Assembly (NCBI RefSeq): GCF_000805455.1
Contig: NZ_JSUS01000032.1
Location: forward strand, 434,001-498,000
Source of the DNA: Acinetobacter sp. A47
GTDB taxonomy: Bacteria > Pseudomonadota > Gammaproteobacteria > Pseudomonadales > Moraxellaceae
DNA: 64,000 nt
Direction of reading: 5' to 3'
Each line of letters begins with the position of its first letter. Position 1 is the stretch's first letter. Positions 48,210-56,792 of the stretch are shown in pieces. A program made the position numbers and the translations under genes. The notes beneath the pieces are model-generated. The model made no database searches and was not told the DNA's origin. It worked only from the letters and a program-made list of their open reading frames with translations.

Positions 48210-48560
48210 GTGAAATCTGTACTTGTCATCCTAACGCAGCCTAATTTAACGAGTTTGCAGGTCAATGAAAGCTTGTCTGCAACTATGGTTTTAGCAACCT
48301 TTGGTATTTCTGTCAAAGTATTATTAAAGGATGCTGCGTTGAGTTTGTTGAACAATAACGTAGAATTCGACCAGTTGAGGCATGCATTTAAAATTGCAGC
48401 AAACATGGTGGAAAGTTTTGAGTTCTACGACTTGACTCCAATCTTAATTGAAAATAAAAATCAACAACTTAGCATAGTTAAAAACACTGAACAGGAAATT
48501 GAATTTATTGAGATTAGCCCTGAACTCATCCGTTCATTTGATCATGTCTTATATTGGTAA
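48210..48560 (+). CDS. tusC: Sulfur-relay subunit TusC
   Basis: DsrF-like 116-residue subunit of the TusBCD complex. It starts at GTG 48210 with AAGG upstream. The typical Cys is absent, which is usual for TusC, and the fold pattern fits (VLVILTQPN, FGISVKVLLKDAALSLL). It lies between tusD and tusB, with a two-residue-scale gap to the tusB start. Confidence 0.85.
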   Translation: MKSVLVILTQPNLTSLQVNESLSATMVLATFGISVKVLLKDAALSLLNNNVEFDQLRHAFKIAANMVESFEFYDLTPILIENKNQQLSIVKNTEQEIEFIEISPELIRSFDHVLYW

Positions 48561-48571
48561 GTTATTTCACA

Positions 48572-48856
48572 ATGAAAAATAATGCTTTATTTTTAATCCA
48601 ATCGCCCTATTGCAACCTCGACAAGATCTGGAATGAGCTAGTACAAATGGCACAACCTGATGACCATATTGTAATTATGGGTGATGCCACCTTGTCGATT
48701 CCTGCTGCTGTTCTTGGCCGTTCCCCCCATCTTTACTGCTTAACAAACGAGCAAACCCTGTTAGCTGATGAAGCTCGGGAATATATCAATCCAATTGATT
48801 ATGCAGCATTTGCAGATTTAGTTTTACAATTTGCGCGCTGTATCACGTTAAAATAA
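48572..48856 (+). CDS. tusB: Sulfur-relay subunit TusB
   Basis: DsrH-like 94-residue subunit of TusBCD. Typical pattern ALFLIQSPYCN at the N-terminus and DDHIVIMGDATLS. The start is taken at ATG 48572; a TTG at 48554 would overlap tusC. Sequence is short and divergent, so identification leans on its position in the operon. Confidence 0.8.
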   Translation: MKNNALFLIQSPYCNLDKIWNELVQMAQPDDHIVIMGDATLSIPAAVLGRSPHLYCLTNEQTLLADEAREYINPIDYAAFADLVLQFARCITLK

Positions 48857-48895
48857 TGCTTCATTCAATTCATTGAAAATTTACTTAGGCTATTT

Positions 48896-49207
48896 ATGCA
48901 ATTAGAGTTAGATCAAGATGGTCATCTGGTCGATTACACCATCTGGAATCATGAAGTCGCTCAGGAACTGGCAAAAACACTGGATATTGAGCTAACAGAA
49001 TGGCATTTCGAGGTGCTCAATGCCGTCCGTCAGTTTTATCAGCAGTTTGGACATTCTCCAGCGACCCGCCCATTGATTAAGTTTTTAATGAAAACGGTAA
49101 GCCCCGAAATCAATAACGCCGAGCTACAGCAAAGGTTCAATACGGGTCTGGTGGCACGCCATTTAAGCCGTTTGGCGGGTGTGCCCAAACCGGCAAACTG
49201 TCTATAA
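48896..49207 (+). CDS. tusE: TusE/DsrC/DsvC sulfur-relay protein
   Basis: Accepts sulfur from TusD and hands it to MnmA for tRNA thiolation. The DsrC signature is a cysteine near the C-terminus (PANCL, next to last residue) after GHSPATRPLIKFL and LSRLAGVPKP. 103 residues, normal. Last gene of the tus operon and convergent with the DMT transporter, separated by eight bases. Confidence 0.92.
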   Translation: MQLELDQDGHLVDYTIWNHEVAQELAKTLDIELTEWHFEVLNAVRQFYQQFGHSPATRPLIKFLMKTVSPEINNAELQQRFNTGLVARHLSRLAGVPKPANCL

Positions 49208-49215
49208 GAGCCGTT

Positions 49216-50079
49216 TCAGGCAAATTTTTTGGCGCATGCTACACATCCGATGACTGCAATGGTTACAGCAAACATTGCAACACTTACCTGTTCATGCAAA
49301 AGAACCGCCGCAATCACCAGCCCCAATATCGGTTGTAAGAGTTGTAACTGGCCAACAGTTGCAATTCCCCCTTGCGCCAGGCCTTTGTACCAGAAAAAGA
49401 ACCCGATCAGCATACTGAATAAAGAAACATAGACGAGCCCCAGTTTTGCAGAAACCGAAATATGTTCAAAACTTGCCGGCATCGACAGATAGGAAAGTAA
49501 AAGCATCATTGGCAAGGTTAGAACCAGCGCCCAGCAAATCACTTGCCAGCCCCCTAAATGCTTTGACAATTTTCCACCTTCAGCATAACCAAAGCCACAG
49601 AGCAATATGGCAAGCAACATAAATAAATCGCCATAATTGAAAGACCAGCTGCCGGTCTGCACCAGCATGAACCCAAAAACCAGCACACCACCGAAGATGG
49701 CAAATAGCCAGAAGGCAAGATTTGGCCGTTCACCACCACGTAATACGCCAAAAATTGCAGTCGCCAACGGTAATAATCCGACAAAGACAATGGTATGGGC
49801 GGCACTAACATATTGAAGTGCGAATGCAGTAAATAACGGAAATCCGATCACAACACCGGTTGCAACATACAATAAGGGCAGCCAGTCTTTTTTCTGAGGT
49901 AACTTCTGTCTTGATACCACAATCAGAATCAACCCCAGCAGTCCTGCAATTGCTGCTCTGGCCGCAGTGAGGAAGGTCGGGCTGAAATCCATGACCGCCA
50001 CGCGGGTGGCTGGTAAGGAACCGGCAAAGATTACAACACCGATGAATCCGTTAACCCAGCCATTGCTTAAAGACTTCAT
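49216..50079 (-). CDS. EamA/DMT-family transporter
   Basis: 287 residues with about ten hydrophobic segments in two EamA repeats, the pattern of drug/metabolite exporters. Substrate not identifiable. It is divergent from a MocR/GntR regulator at 50203, a common pairing in which the regulator controls a small exporter, sometimes for an amino acid or vitamin B6 vitamer. Confidence 0.88.
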   Translation of the reverse strand: MKSLSNGWVNGFIGVVIFAGSLPATRVAVMDFSPTFLTAARAAIAGLLGLILIVVSRQKLPQKKDWLPLLYVATGVVIGFPLFTAFALQYVSAAHTIVFVGLLPLATAIFGVLRGGERPNLAFWLFAIFGGVLVFGFMLVQTGSWSFNYGDLFMLLAILLCGFGYAEGGKLSKHLGGWQVICWALVLTLPMMLLLSYLSMPASFEHISVSAKLGLVYVSLFSMLIGFFFWYKGLAQGGIATVGQLQLLQPILGLVIAAVLLHEQVSVAMFAVTIAVIGCVACAKKFA

Positions 50080-50202
50080 TTAAATTCTCCAGATCTATCT
50101 GCAGAATTTAAACTGTGCTAAGGTCAATAAACCAGACACAATACAGTACAATTTTAAATAACTGTACTTGTTTAAAATCCAATACAGTCAGACTTCACGC
50201 GT

Positions 50203-51600
50203 ATGAAAAATACAAAAATCGAGTTTGTGATACGGCATATTCATGAACAGATAAAAAACCGCTCGTTGTTACCGGGCTCGCGCCTTCCTTCCGTTCGTGC
50301 ATTAGCAGGCCTTTTAAGCCTGTCTGTTTCGACCATCGTAGAAGCGTATGAACGGCTGGCGGCACAAGGTCTTATTGAAGCTAAAAAAGGCTCAGGCTTT
50401 TTTGTGGCCGGACCGCTTGCTCCTCTTTCCATCTCGGAAATTTATCCTAAAACTGACCGTAATATTGACCCGCTCTGGATTTCCAGACAAGCACTAGAAG
50501 CACAACCCGAAGTTTTAAAACCTGGCTGTGGCTGGTTACCTGACCACTGGATGCCGCATGAAAATATACGCAAAGCCATTCGCAAGGTCTCTAAAGCCAA
50601 TGCCAATATTTTGACTGATTATTCAACACCACTCGGTTTAGCGCCCTTACGTGAATTACTTGCCCGTAAGATTTTAACCAGAGGGATTGAAGCTATGCCA
50701 AACCAGATTTTATTGACCGACTCTGGAACTCAGGCCATTGATTTAATTTGCCGCTATTTTTTAAAGCCGAATGATGTCGTACTGGTAGATGATCCCTGCT
50801 ATTTTAATTTTCATGCCTTACTCAAAGTTCACCAGATCCGGATTATTGGCGTGCCTTATACACAAACCGGCCCCGATATAGAGGCTTTCGCTCAGGCCAT
50901 TCACACGCATAACCCCCGCTTATATATTACCAATTCGGGTATCCATAACCCGACTGGAGCAGTACTGACGGCATCAAAGGCCTATCAGGTGCTAAGGCTG
51001 GTTGAACAATCCAGTTTAATCGTGGTGGAAGATGATATTTTTGCAGATCTCGAGTTGCATGCAGCTCCACGACTTGCCGCACTGGATGGCCTGTCTCGCG
51101 TCATCCATATTGGCAGTTTTTCTAAAACCTTATCGGGTGCGGTCAGAACCGGTTATATTGCGACCAAGCCGGAATGGATTGAAGATTTAACCGACATCAA
51201 GATCGCGACCTGCTTTGGTGGCAATCATCTATGTTCGGAAATCTTATACTCAGCCTTAACGGATGGCAGTTATCGTAAATATCTTGATGAGCTTAAAATA
51301 GAGCTGGCAAAAGCCATGGATTCAACCCTTAAACAGCTGGAAAAACTGGGTATTCACCCGTGGGTCAAGCCTCAGGCCGGTTTGTTTTTATGGTGTAGGT
51401 TACCGGCACATTTTGATACAGCACGAATCGCTCAATATTGTCTGGAACAGGGTGTGATTCTGGCACCCGGCAATGCTTTTAGCCAAAGCCAGAATTTTCA
51501 GAATTTTATCCGTTTTAATGTGGCACAATGCCAGAACCCGAAAGTGTTTGATGTACTATCCCAAGCGATCCAGCATGAGATAGCACATCCTCATTGTTGA
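50203..51600 (+). CDS. MocR/PdxR-type regulator with aminotransferase domain
   Basis: An N-terminal GntR winged helix (about residues 10-72, SRLPSVRALAGLLSLSVSTIVEAYERLAAQGLIEAKKGSGFFV) is fused to a fold-type-I aminotransferase domain (about 110-460). The PLP lysine is in HIGSFSKTLSGAVRTGYI, with DDPCYFNFHALL and EDDIFADLE as PLP contacts. 465 residues. It probably senses an amino acid or PLP and regulates the divergent DMT exporter. Its stop directly abuts the stop of the convergent HxlR gene. Confidence 0.9.
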   Translation: MKNTKIEFVIRHIHEQIKNRSLLPGSRLPSVRALAGLLSLSVSTIVEAYERLAAQGLIEAKKGSGFFVAGPLAPLSISEIYPKTDRNIDPLWISRQALEAQPEVLKPGCGWLPDHWMPHENIRKAIRKVSKANANILTDYSTPLGLAPLRELLARKILTRGIEAMPNQILLTDSGTQAIDLICRYFLKPNDVVLVDDPCYFNFHALLKVHQIRIIGVPYTQTGPDIEAFAQAIHTHNPRLYITNSGIHNPTGAVLTASKAYQVLRLVEQSSLIVVEDDIFADLELHAAPRLAALDGLSRVIHIGSFSKTLSGAVRTGYIATKPEWIEDLTDIKIATCFGGNHLCSEILYSALTDGSYRKYLDELKIELAKAMDSTLKQLEKLGIHPWVKPQAGLFLWCRLPAHFDTARIAQYCLEQGVILAPGNAFSQSQNFQNFIRFNVAQCQNPKVFDVLSQAIQHEIAHPHC

Positions 51601-52083
51601 TTATGCACTTTTTTGTTTCTGTTCAATAAAAGCAAAATAGCCGGGCCCGGCAGCCACACGAACATCTTTTACATGGATGGGCTCATCGCATTCTGAACAG
51701 ATTACTTTCGGGCTGATTTTCTTGCCACAGGTCTTATGGGTAAACTCGATTGGCTTGCCCAGTCCCTGATCCATCCATTTGTCTGCCCATTGCACCATCG
51801 CCAACAAGATCGGATATAGATCCAGTCCTTTTTCTGTCAGTTGATATTCAAAGCGTTCCTGACGGTCCACATAAGGCACCTTGACCAGAATCTGGTGCTC
51901 GACCAGACGTTTTAAGCGTTCTGAAAGAACATGGCGGGTTAAACCCAGACTACGCTGGAAATCGTCAAAACGGCGTACGCCCATAAAGGCATTACGCAAG
52001 ATGAGCATTGTCCAACGATCACCTAATACCGAAAGCGTCCGAGCAACTGAACATGGCTGATCGCCAATTTCTTCCCATTTCAT
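51601..52083 (-). CDS. HxlR-family transcriptional regulator
   Basis: Winged-helix regulator with the family opening QPCSVARTLSVLGDRWTMLILRNAFMGVRRFDDFQ (a cysteine that often senses reactive species) and RLKRLVEHQILVKVPYVDRQERFEYQLTEKGLDLYP. A C-terminal cysteine cluster CGKKISPKVICSECDEP resembles a small zinc ribbon. Start at 52083 (MKWEEIG); 160 residues. No obvious target neighbours. Confidence 0.88.
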   Translation of the reverse strand: MKWEEIGDQPCSVARTLSVLGDRWTMLILRNAFMGVRRFDDFQRSLGLTRHVLSERLKRLVEHQILVKVPYVDRQERFEYQLTEKGLDLYPILLAMVQWADKWMDQGLGKPIEFTHKTCGKKISPKVICSECDEPIHVKDVRVAAGPGYFAFIEQKQKSA

Positions 52084-52263
52084 TATTATCACCTAATCAT
52101 TTTTTTAAAGTTTTAGCAGACATGGAATCTATGTCTTGAACCGTCATGTTTAGAAACTAAACAATATAAAATATACACTAAACCAGCTCATCCATCAGAT
52201 GCAATATTGGCACTTGGCTAAAAGTGCCAAAAATCGTGGAATTTACCTATTTTTTTGAATTAA

Positions 52264-53511
52264 CTAATGCTCAATGCGTAATCCCGTCACTTGTTGTCCG
52301 GCTACTGGCTGGACATGGGCCGGTATACGTACCAGACAGTTGGCCTGCATTAAATTGCTCAGCATATGTGACTGCTGCTTTGCCAGTGTTTTTAACCTGA
52401 GCTGGCCCTGTTCAAAATAAGCATGCATTCTTAAGAATCGTTCACGTGCATCGGATTTCAAGTCTTGATCCAGTATGGCACTAAACCATTGCAGTGTATG
52501 ACGCTGATGCTGCAAGGCATCTAACAATACCTTGCCATAGAGCTGCATGCAGACATAGACCGCCGCAGGGTTTCCCGGTAAACCCAGTATATAACAGTGA
52601 TGAAAATCAGTACTTTCCCGCTTTGGGGCAATAGATCTGGCAAAGAATAAAGGCTTGCCCGGCTTCTGTTTGACTTTCCAGAAGACCTGTTCAAACCCTG
52701 CCTCAAAAGCACAAGGACGGACAAAATCATAATCTCCGACAGATACACCACCTGTAGTGATAATGACATCATATTGCGGCTTGAGCTGTTCAAAGCATTG
52801 CGTCACCTGTTCTGCTTCATCGGCTATATGGCGTATTTCTGCCACTACCCCGTAGTCTTGCAGCCAGGCTTTTAGTAATGGGCCATTGGCGTCGAATACT
52901 TTTCCAGCCTGCAGGTCATCAGGTGTTTCGGCAACTTCATCTCCGGTAATCACCACTGCAACTTTAGGCTGCTTAAAGACTTCAACTGTTTTAACTCCCG
53001 CCATGCTCAGGGCTGCTAACGCTCCAATGGTAATGCGCTGGCCTGCCTCGGCCAGTAGTTGCCCACACTGGATTTCCTCACCTGTAAAGCGGATATCTGC
53101 CTGAGCCCTGATATGTTCAGTTAGGCGGATCTGGTGATCACCTTCAATGGTTACGATTTCCTGCCGGGCAACATGGGTAGTGCCTTCAGGAATTTTTCCA
53201 CCGGTAAAGATACGAACTGCCTGCCCATCTGTAAGCTGCAGATCAGATTCACTGCCGGCCTTGATCTCCCCCATTACTGAGAAAACCGCATTTTGCAGGT
53301 TTTCACTCGCACTATGGATTGCATAGCCATCGACTGCACTTTGTGAGAAACCCGGCAAGTTCACCTCAGAAATGATTGCCTGAGCCAGATAGCGGTTGAG
53401 ACACTCGCCCAAAGGCAAGGTCTCGCTAGCAAGCGTACGGGTTTGGGCTTGAATCAGTGCCAATGCCTCATCAATACTGATCAGGCCTTTTTCGGCGCCA
53501 CATCCTGACAT
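52264..53511 (-). CDS. moeA: Molybdopterin molybdenumtransferase MoeA
   Basis: Inserts molybdenum into molybdopterin. Motifs are SAVDGYAIHS, TGGVSVGDYDFV (about residue 245) and LPGNPAAVYVCM (about 325). The ATG at 53511 overlaps the moaCB stop (TAATG), giving 415 residues; the earlier in-frame extension is inside moaCB. It is the last gene of the moa-moe cluster. Confidence 0.93.
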   Translation of the reverse strand: MSGCGAEKGLISIDEALALIQAQTRTLASETLPLGECLNRYLAQAIISEVNLPGFSQSAVDGYAIHSASENLQNAVFSVMGEIKAGSESDLQLTDGQAVRIFTGGKIPEGTTHVARQEIVTIEGDHQIRLTEHIRAQADIRFTGEEIQCGQLLAEAGQRITIGALAALSMAGVKTVEVFKQPKVAVVITGDEVAETPDDLQAGKVFDANGPLLKAWLQDYGVVAEIRHIADEAEQVTQCFEQLKPQYDVIITTGGVSVGDYDFVRPCAFEAGFEQVFWKVKQKPGKPLFFARSIAPKRESTDFHHCYILGLPGNPAAVYVCMQLYGKVLLDALQHQRHTLQWFSAILDQDLKSDARERFLRMHAYFEQGQLRLKTLAKQQSHMLSNLMQANCLVRIPAHVQPVAGQQVTGLRIEH

Positions 53512-54434
53512 TATTCGTATCCTCCCGGATGCGGCAAGTCCCGACATACATCAAAAATATGCACCAATGCCGGCAAGATTGCAGCCATGGATTCACTGGC
53601 ACCACCACGGCTACCCGGTAAAGTCACAACCAGTGAACGGTCAATAAATCCTGCAACACCGCGTGACATGGCTGCATACGGCGTCCGTTTCTGCCCGAAT
53701 GAACGAGCCGCTTCCATCAATCCATTCAGTTTTCTTTCCAATAGCGGTTCAAGTGTATCGACCGTAATATCGCGCTTGCCAATCCCGGTTCCCCCAACCG
53801 TCATGATGCAGGCATAGGACTTGCTAAGTTCCAGAACCAGATCTTTTAACTGCTCTGCTTCATCTGGCAGGATCTGATAATGAATCGGATCAAAGCCCGC
53901 TTCAGTCAAGGTCTCAACCACGGACTTACCTGCTGTATCCGGTTTACGTCCCGCAGCCACGGTATCCGAAAGCACGATGACAGCCGCAGAAACAGGCTGA
54001 CGCAAGGTGCGTTTAAAATGAGATTTGCCGCCTTTTTTCTTCAGTAGTTTGCATTGATCCAGACATAGCTCTTCAGGTTCGCAATGCGGTTTCAACATGT
54101 CATACAGCGTTAGTCCCGCCAGACTGGCAGCCGTTAAAGCTTCCATCTCGACACCGGTTGGCCCGATGGTTTCGACTGTGGTCAAGATCACCACATGATC
54201 ATCTTGCAGCTCATATTCTACATCGGCACGGTAAATCGGTAAGGGATGACACAGCGGAATCAGTTCATCTGTCCGTTTCGCTGCCAGAATACCCGCAATG
54301 CGCGCTGTTTTTAAGGCATCACCTTTTTCGGTATTCCCATCACGAAGTAACTGAATGCAATGGGCGGGTGCATGTAAAATTGCTTGTGCTTCTGCGACAC
54401 GGTAACTTTCGGGTTTCATCCCAACATTTTTCAT
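53511..54434 (-). CDS. moaCB: Fused MoaC-MoaB molybdenum cofactor protein
   Basis: A 307-residue fusion. MoaC-like part (about residues 1-150) with KTARIAGILAAKRTDELIPLCHPLPI and GPTGVEMEALTAASLAGLTLYDM, which completes cyclic pyranopterin monophosphate. MoaB/MogA part (about 155-305) with VLSDTVAAGRKPDTAG, VGGTGIGKRDITVD and LPGSRGGASES, which adenylylates molybdopterin. This fused form is known in several bacteria, including Acinetobacter relatives as I recall. The start could be MKNVGMKPE at 54434 or the Met six codons in. Confidence 0.9.
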   Translation of the reverse strand: MKNVGMKPESYRVAEAQAILHAPAHCIQLLRDGNTEKGDALKTARIAGILAAKRTDELIPLCHPLPIYRADVEYELQDDHVVILTTVETIGPTGVEMEALTAASLAGLTLYDMLKPHCEPEELCLDQCKLLKKKGGKSHFKRTLRQPVSAAVIVLSDTVAAGRKPDTAGKSVVETLTEAGFDPIHYQILPDEAEQLKDLVLELSKSYACIMTVGGTGIGKRDITVDTLEPLLERKLNGLMEAARSFGQKRTPYAAMSRGVAGFIDRSLVVTLPGSRGGASESMAAILPALVHIFDVCRDLPHPGGYE

Positions 54435-54449
54435 TTCAACTTCCTAAGT

Positions 54450-54965
54450 TTATTCATGTGTATGCGCATGGGTGCAATTTTCATGGTCAGGTTGGTGCAC
54501 ATGCTGACCAGCTCGAGACGCAGGTACTGGCGTATCTTTACGAATACAGCATCCTTCTACATACTGGCTGGTTCCGTCCATGAAAAATTCTTCTTTCCAG
54601 ATCGGAACTTCATGTTTGACCCGTTCCACGGCTTCTTCACAGGCCTGAAAAGCTTCACGGCGATGCGCGGCATAAGCAATGGCAATAATTGCAGTTTCGC
54701 TGACCTCTAGATATCCGATCCGATGTATGACCCGAACATAAGAAACCTGATATTTGTCCTTGATTTGCTGTTCGATCTCGCGGATCATCTTTTCGGCAAC
54801 GGGCGTATATGAGGTATATTTTAAGGCCTTGACCGCTTTGCCTTCGTGGTGGTTCCGAACAGTCCCGATAAAGATATCTATACCACCGCATTCAGGAAAT
54901 GACTGTATCGGATCAAAGCTGTCGAGGCTTAAGGCCTGCTCTTGAACTCTGGCAAATTCACGCAT
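54450..54965 (-). CDS. moaE: Molybdopterin synthase catalytic subunit MoaE
   Basis: Catalytic subunit that adds the dithiolene sulfurs to precursor Z with MoaD. GGIDIFIGTVRNHHEGKAV, the HRIGYLEVSETAI segment and KHEVPIWKEEFF (catalytic Lys) are present. GGAG precedes the ATG at 54965, which follows the moaD stop by 3 bases and gives 171 residues. The chain ends in an unusual His/Asp/Cys-rich tail with HVHQPDHENCTHAHTHE, which looks like a metal-binding extension not normally part of MoaE. Confidence 0.92.
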   Translation of the reverse strand: MREFARVQEQALSLDSFDPIQSFPECGGIDIFIGTVRNHHEGKAVKALKYTSYTPVAEKMIREIEQQIKDKYQVSYVRVIHRIGYLEVSETAIIAIAYAAHRREAFQACEEAVERVKHEVPIWKEEFFMDGTSQYVEGCCIRKDTPVPASRAGQHVHQPDHENCTHAHTHE

Positions 54966-54967
54966 AT

Positions 54968-55219
54968 TTATCCTCCTGCAACGGGTGATAACAGTACTAA
55001 AGTACAAGATCGATCTAATGTTGTTTGACGCGTCACAATATCTTCGCCAATTGCACAGGCACATTTTTCCATGGCCTGTTCAGCCTCGGGATAGAGCGTT
55101 ACAACCCGGGTCAATACATCTTTGACACTTTGATTTTCTGCAAACTCGAATGCTAGCGCCTTGGGCAACAAGCGTTCAATTGCCCCAAAAGCTTCAATTT
55201 TGATCTCAATGGTTTGCAT
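54968..55219 (-). CDS. moaD: Molybdopterin synthase sulfur carrier subunit MoaD
   Basis: Ubiquitin-like sulfur carrier ending in the required Gly-Gly (LSPVAGG). 83 residues from ATG 55219 (MQTIEIKIEAFG). It lies between moaA and moaE. TTLDRSCTLVLLSPVAGG is typical. Confidence 0.93.
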   Translation of the reverse strand: MQTIEIKIEAFGAIERLLPKALAFEFAENQSVKDVLTRVVTLYPEAEQAMEKCACAIGEDIVTRQTTLDRSCTLVLLSPVAGG

Positions 55220-55243
55220 ATTTTCTCCAGACCACATTTATAC

Positions 55244-56275
55244 TTAACCACCCAACATATGCATGCTGATTTTACGGGCGTGTTGATGTTGTATCGCATG
55301 ATATCCTCTGGCTTTATGCCAGATATAAGGTTTAAGCTGCTGATCCAGTTGCAAGATGGCATGTTGTTGTAATTCATCATCTTGCTGCACAAGCTGTTGT
55401 AAATATGGCTTGATGTTTAAGCCCTGCCGTGCAAACAGGCAGTTATACAGTTCACCTTGTGCAGTCAAACGGATCCGGTCACAATCTCCACAGAACGAGT
55501 GGGTAATGGTCGAAATAATCCCAAGCGGATAGTGACCATCGAGCTGATAAATACGCGCAGGCTCATGCTGCTGTTGTAACACCTGAACTTCATAATGAGG
55601 CGTGAGTTGCGCAAGAATGTCTGCCTCACTGACAACAGCCTCACCAGTCCAGTGCTGATCTCCGTCCAGAGGCATAAACTCGATAAAACGCAAGGGAATG
55701 TTATGCTGTTTTGCCCAGCGTACCATCGGTAGAACCTGATCGTCATTTTGCCCTTTCATCAATACACAGTTGATTTTGAACGGCAGCCCTGCATTTTTGA
55801 CCGCCTCAATGCCACTAAGGACAGGCGCAAGGTCTTTTTTGGTGAGTTGCTTGAACTGGATGGGATCCAGACTATCAAGGCTAATGTTGAGATCGTCTAA
55901 ACCCGCCTGTTTCAAAGCTTCTGCATATTTCGCCAGATAATGGGCATTGGTGGTGATTGAAATGCGTTTTAAGCCGAACGCTCTTAGCCGTTGTAAATCA
56001 GCAATAAAATGCACCACGCCCTGACGCATCAACGGCTCGCCTCCCGTGATACGAATATTTTCGATCCCTTGCCCCACCATATATTGGCAAAAGGCAAATA
56101 AGGCTTCAAAACTGAGCAAATCCTGTTTTTTCATCCATTCAGGATGCTCAGGCATACAATAAATGCATTTGAAATTGCAGCGGTCTGTCACGGAAATCCG
56201 TAACTTCCGCTTAATACGGCCATACTGGTCCTGAAGAACCGGTAAAGTCGTTTCAAGTTTCCCATGCTTCATCAT
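55244..56275 (-). CDS. moaA: GTP 3',8-cyclase MoaA
   Basis: Radical-SAM enzyme for the first step of molybdopterin synthesis. N-terminal cluster motif CNFKCIYC (about residues 33-40) and C-terminal cluster CGDC...YNC (about 252-270) are present, together with RITGGEPLMRQG and TTNAHYLAKYAEAL. The start is ATG 56275; GTG 56281 or ATG 56272 are alternatives. A small frame with Cys pairs ends just upstream. It heads the moaA-moaD-moaE-moaCB-moeA run. Confidence 0.93.
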   Translation of the reverse strand: MMKHGKLETTLPVLQDQYGRIKRKLRISVTDRCNFKCIYCMPEHPEWMKKQDLLSFEALFAFCQYMVGQGIENIRITGGEPLMRQGVVHFIADLQRLRAFGLKRISITTNAHYLAKYAEALKQAGLDDLNISLDSLDPIQFKQLTKKDLAPVLSGIEAVKNAGLPFKINCVLMKGQNDDQVLPMVRWAKQHNIPLRFIEFMPLDGDQHWTGEAVVSEADILAQLTPHYEVQVLQQQHEPARIYQLDGHYPLGIISTITHSFCGDCDRIRLTAQGELYNCLFARQGLNIKPYLQQLVQQDDELQQHAILQLDQQLKPYIWHKARGYHAIQHQHARKISMHMLGG

Positions 56276-56281
56276 ATGCAC

Positions 56282-56395
56282 TCATTGGTTGGTCTTTTTA
56301 CAGGACAGGCACAGGTTCTGTGCAGGTTGATCTGTTTTATTGGCTAAAATCTGTTTCTTACAGCAAGAATTATTCCAGTTATATGGTATATACAA
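56282..56395 (-). CDS. Possible small cysteine-rich protein upstream of moaA (37 residues)
   Basis: A minus-strand frame starts at a TTG (56395) and ends at a TGA one base upstream of the possible moaA GTG. It reads WNNSCCKKQILANK and ends with NLCLSCKKTNQ, giving a CC pair and a C-x2-C pair. This looks like protein rather than chance, but there is no good ribosome site or ATG. It may be the end of a small metal-binding protein; conservation would decide. Confidence 0.25.
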   Translation of the reverse strand: MYIPYNWNNSCCKKQILANKTDQPAQNLCLSCKKTNQ

Positions 56396-56789
56396 GTGTA
56401 CCGTACTTATTTCAATAAATTGGCAACACTTTCAATCTACTCATAAAAATACCTGCTGTCTTGCATATTTTTGTTCAAAAAACTTGTGCTTCCTTTCAGG
56501 CCAGGTTGACACGCTTGGCTCAGGGAGAATGCTTCGGTATGTCAAATGAACATGCCATCAGCCAATCTACTGACATGACCTGTCAGCTCCGGGCTGATAC
56601 AAGCTAAATAACATATCAGTTTACATTCTTTAAAACTAAACCATCACAACAAACAAATCATTAATAAAAAGAAAAAGTCAGTTTCATTTAATTCTTTAAC
56701 TATAAAGGCAAGAAAATAAAAATCATATTTTTAAAACCGATGCCTGCCCAGCTTTAAAAAATATGGATTTATACATAATTTTGGAGTGA
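56396..56789. other. Non-coding gap before the bd oxidase genes
   Basis: About 390 bases of AT-rich sequence with no convincing gene. A perfect hairpin CTGACA / TGTCAG with a five-base loop lies near 56569-56585. Promoters for the oxidase and possibly moaA are expected here but could not be assigned. Confidence 0.4.
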
Positions 56790-56792
56790 ATG

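Noticed and set aside
56365..56400. ModE-like molybdate operator upstream of moaA
   Set aside because: TATAT words are present but spacing and flanks do not fit the known ModE palindrome.
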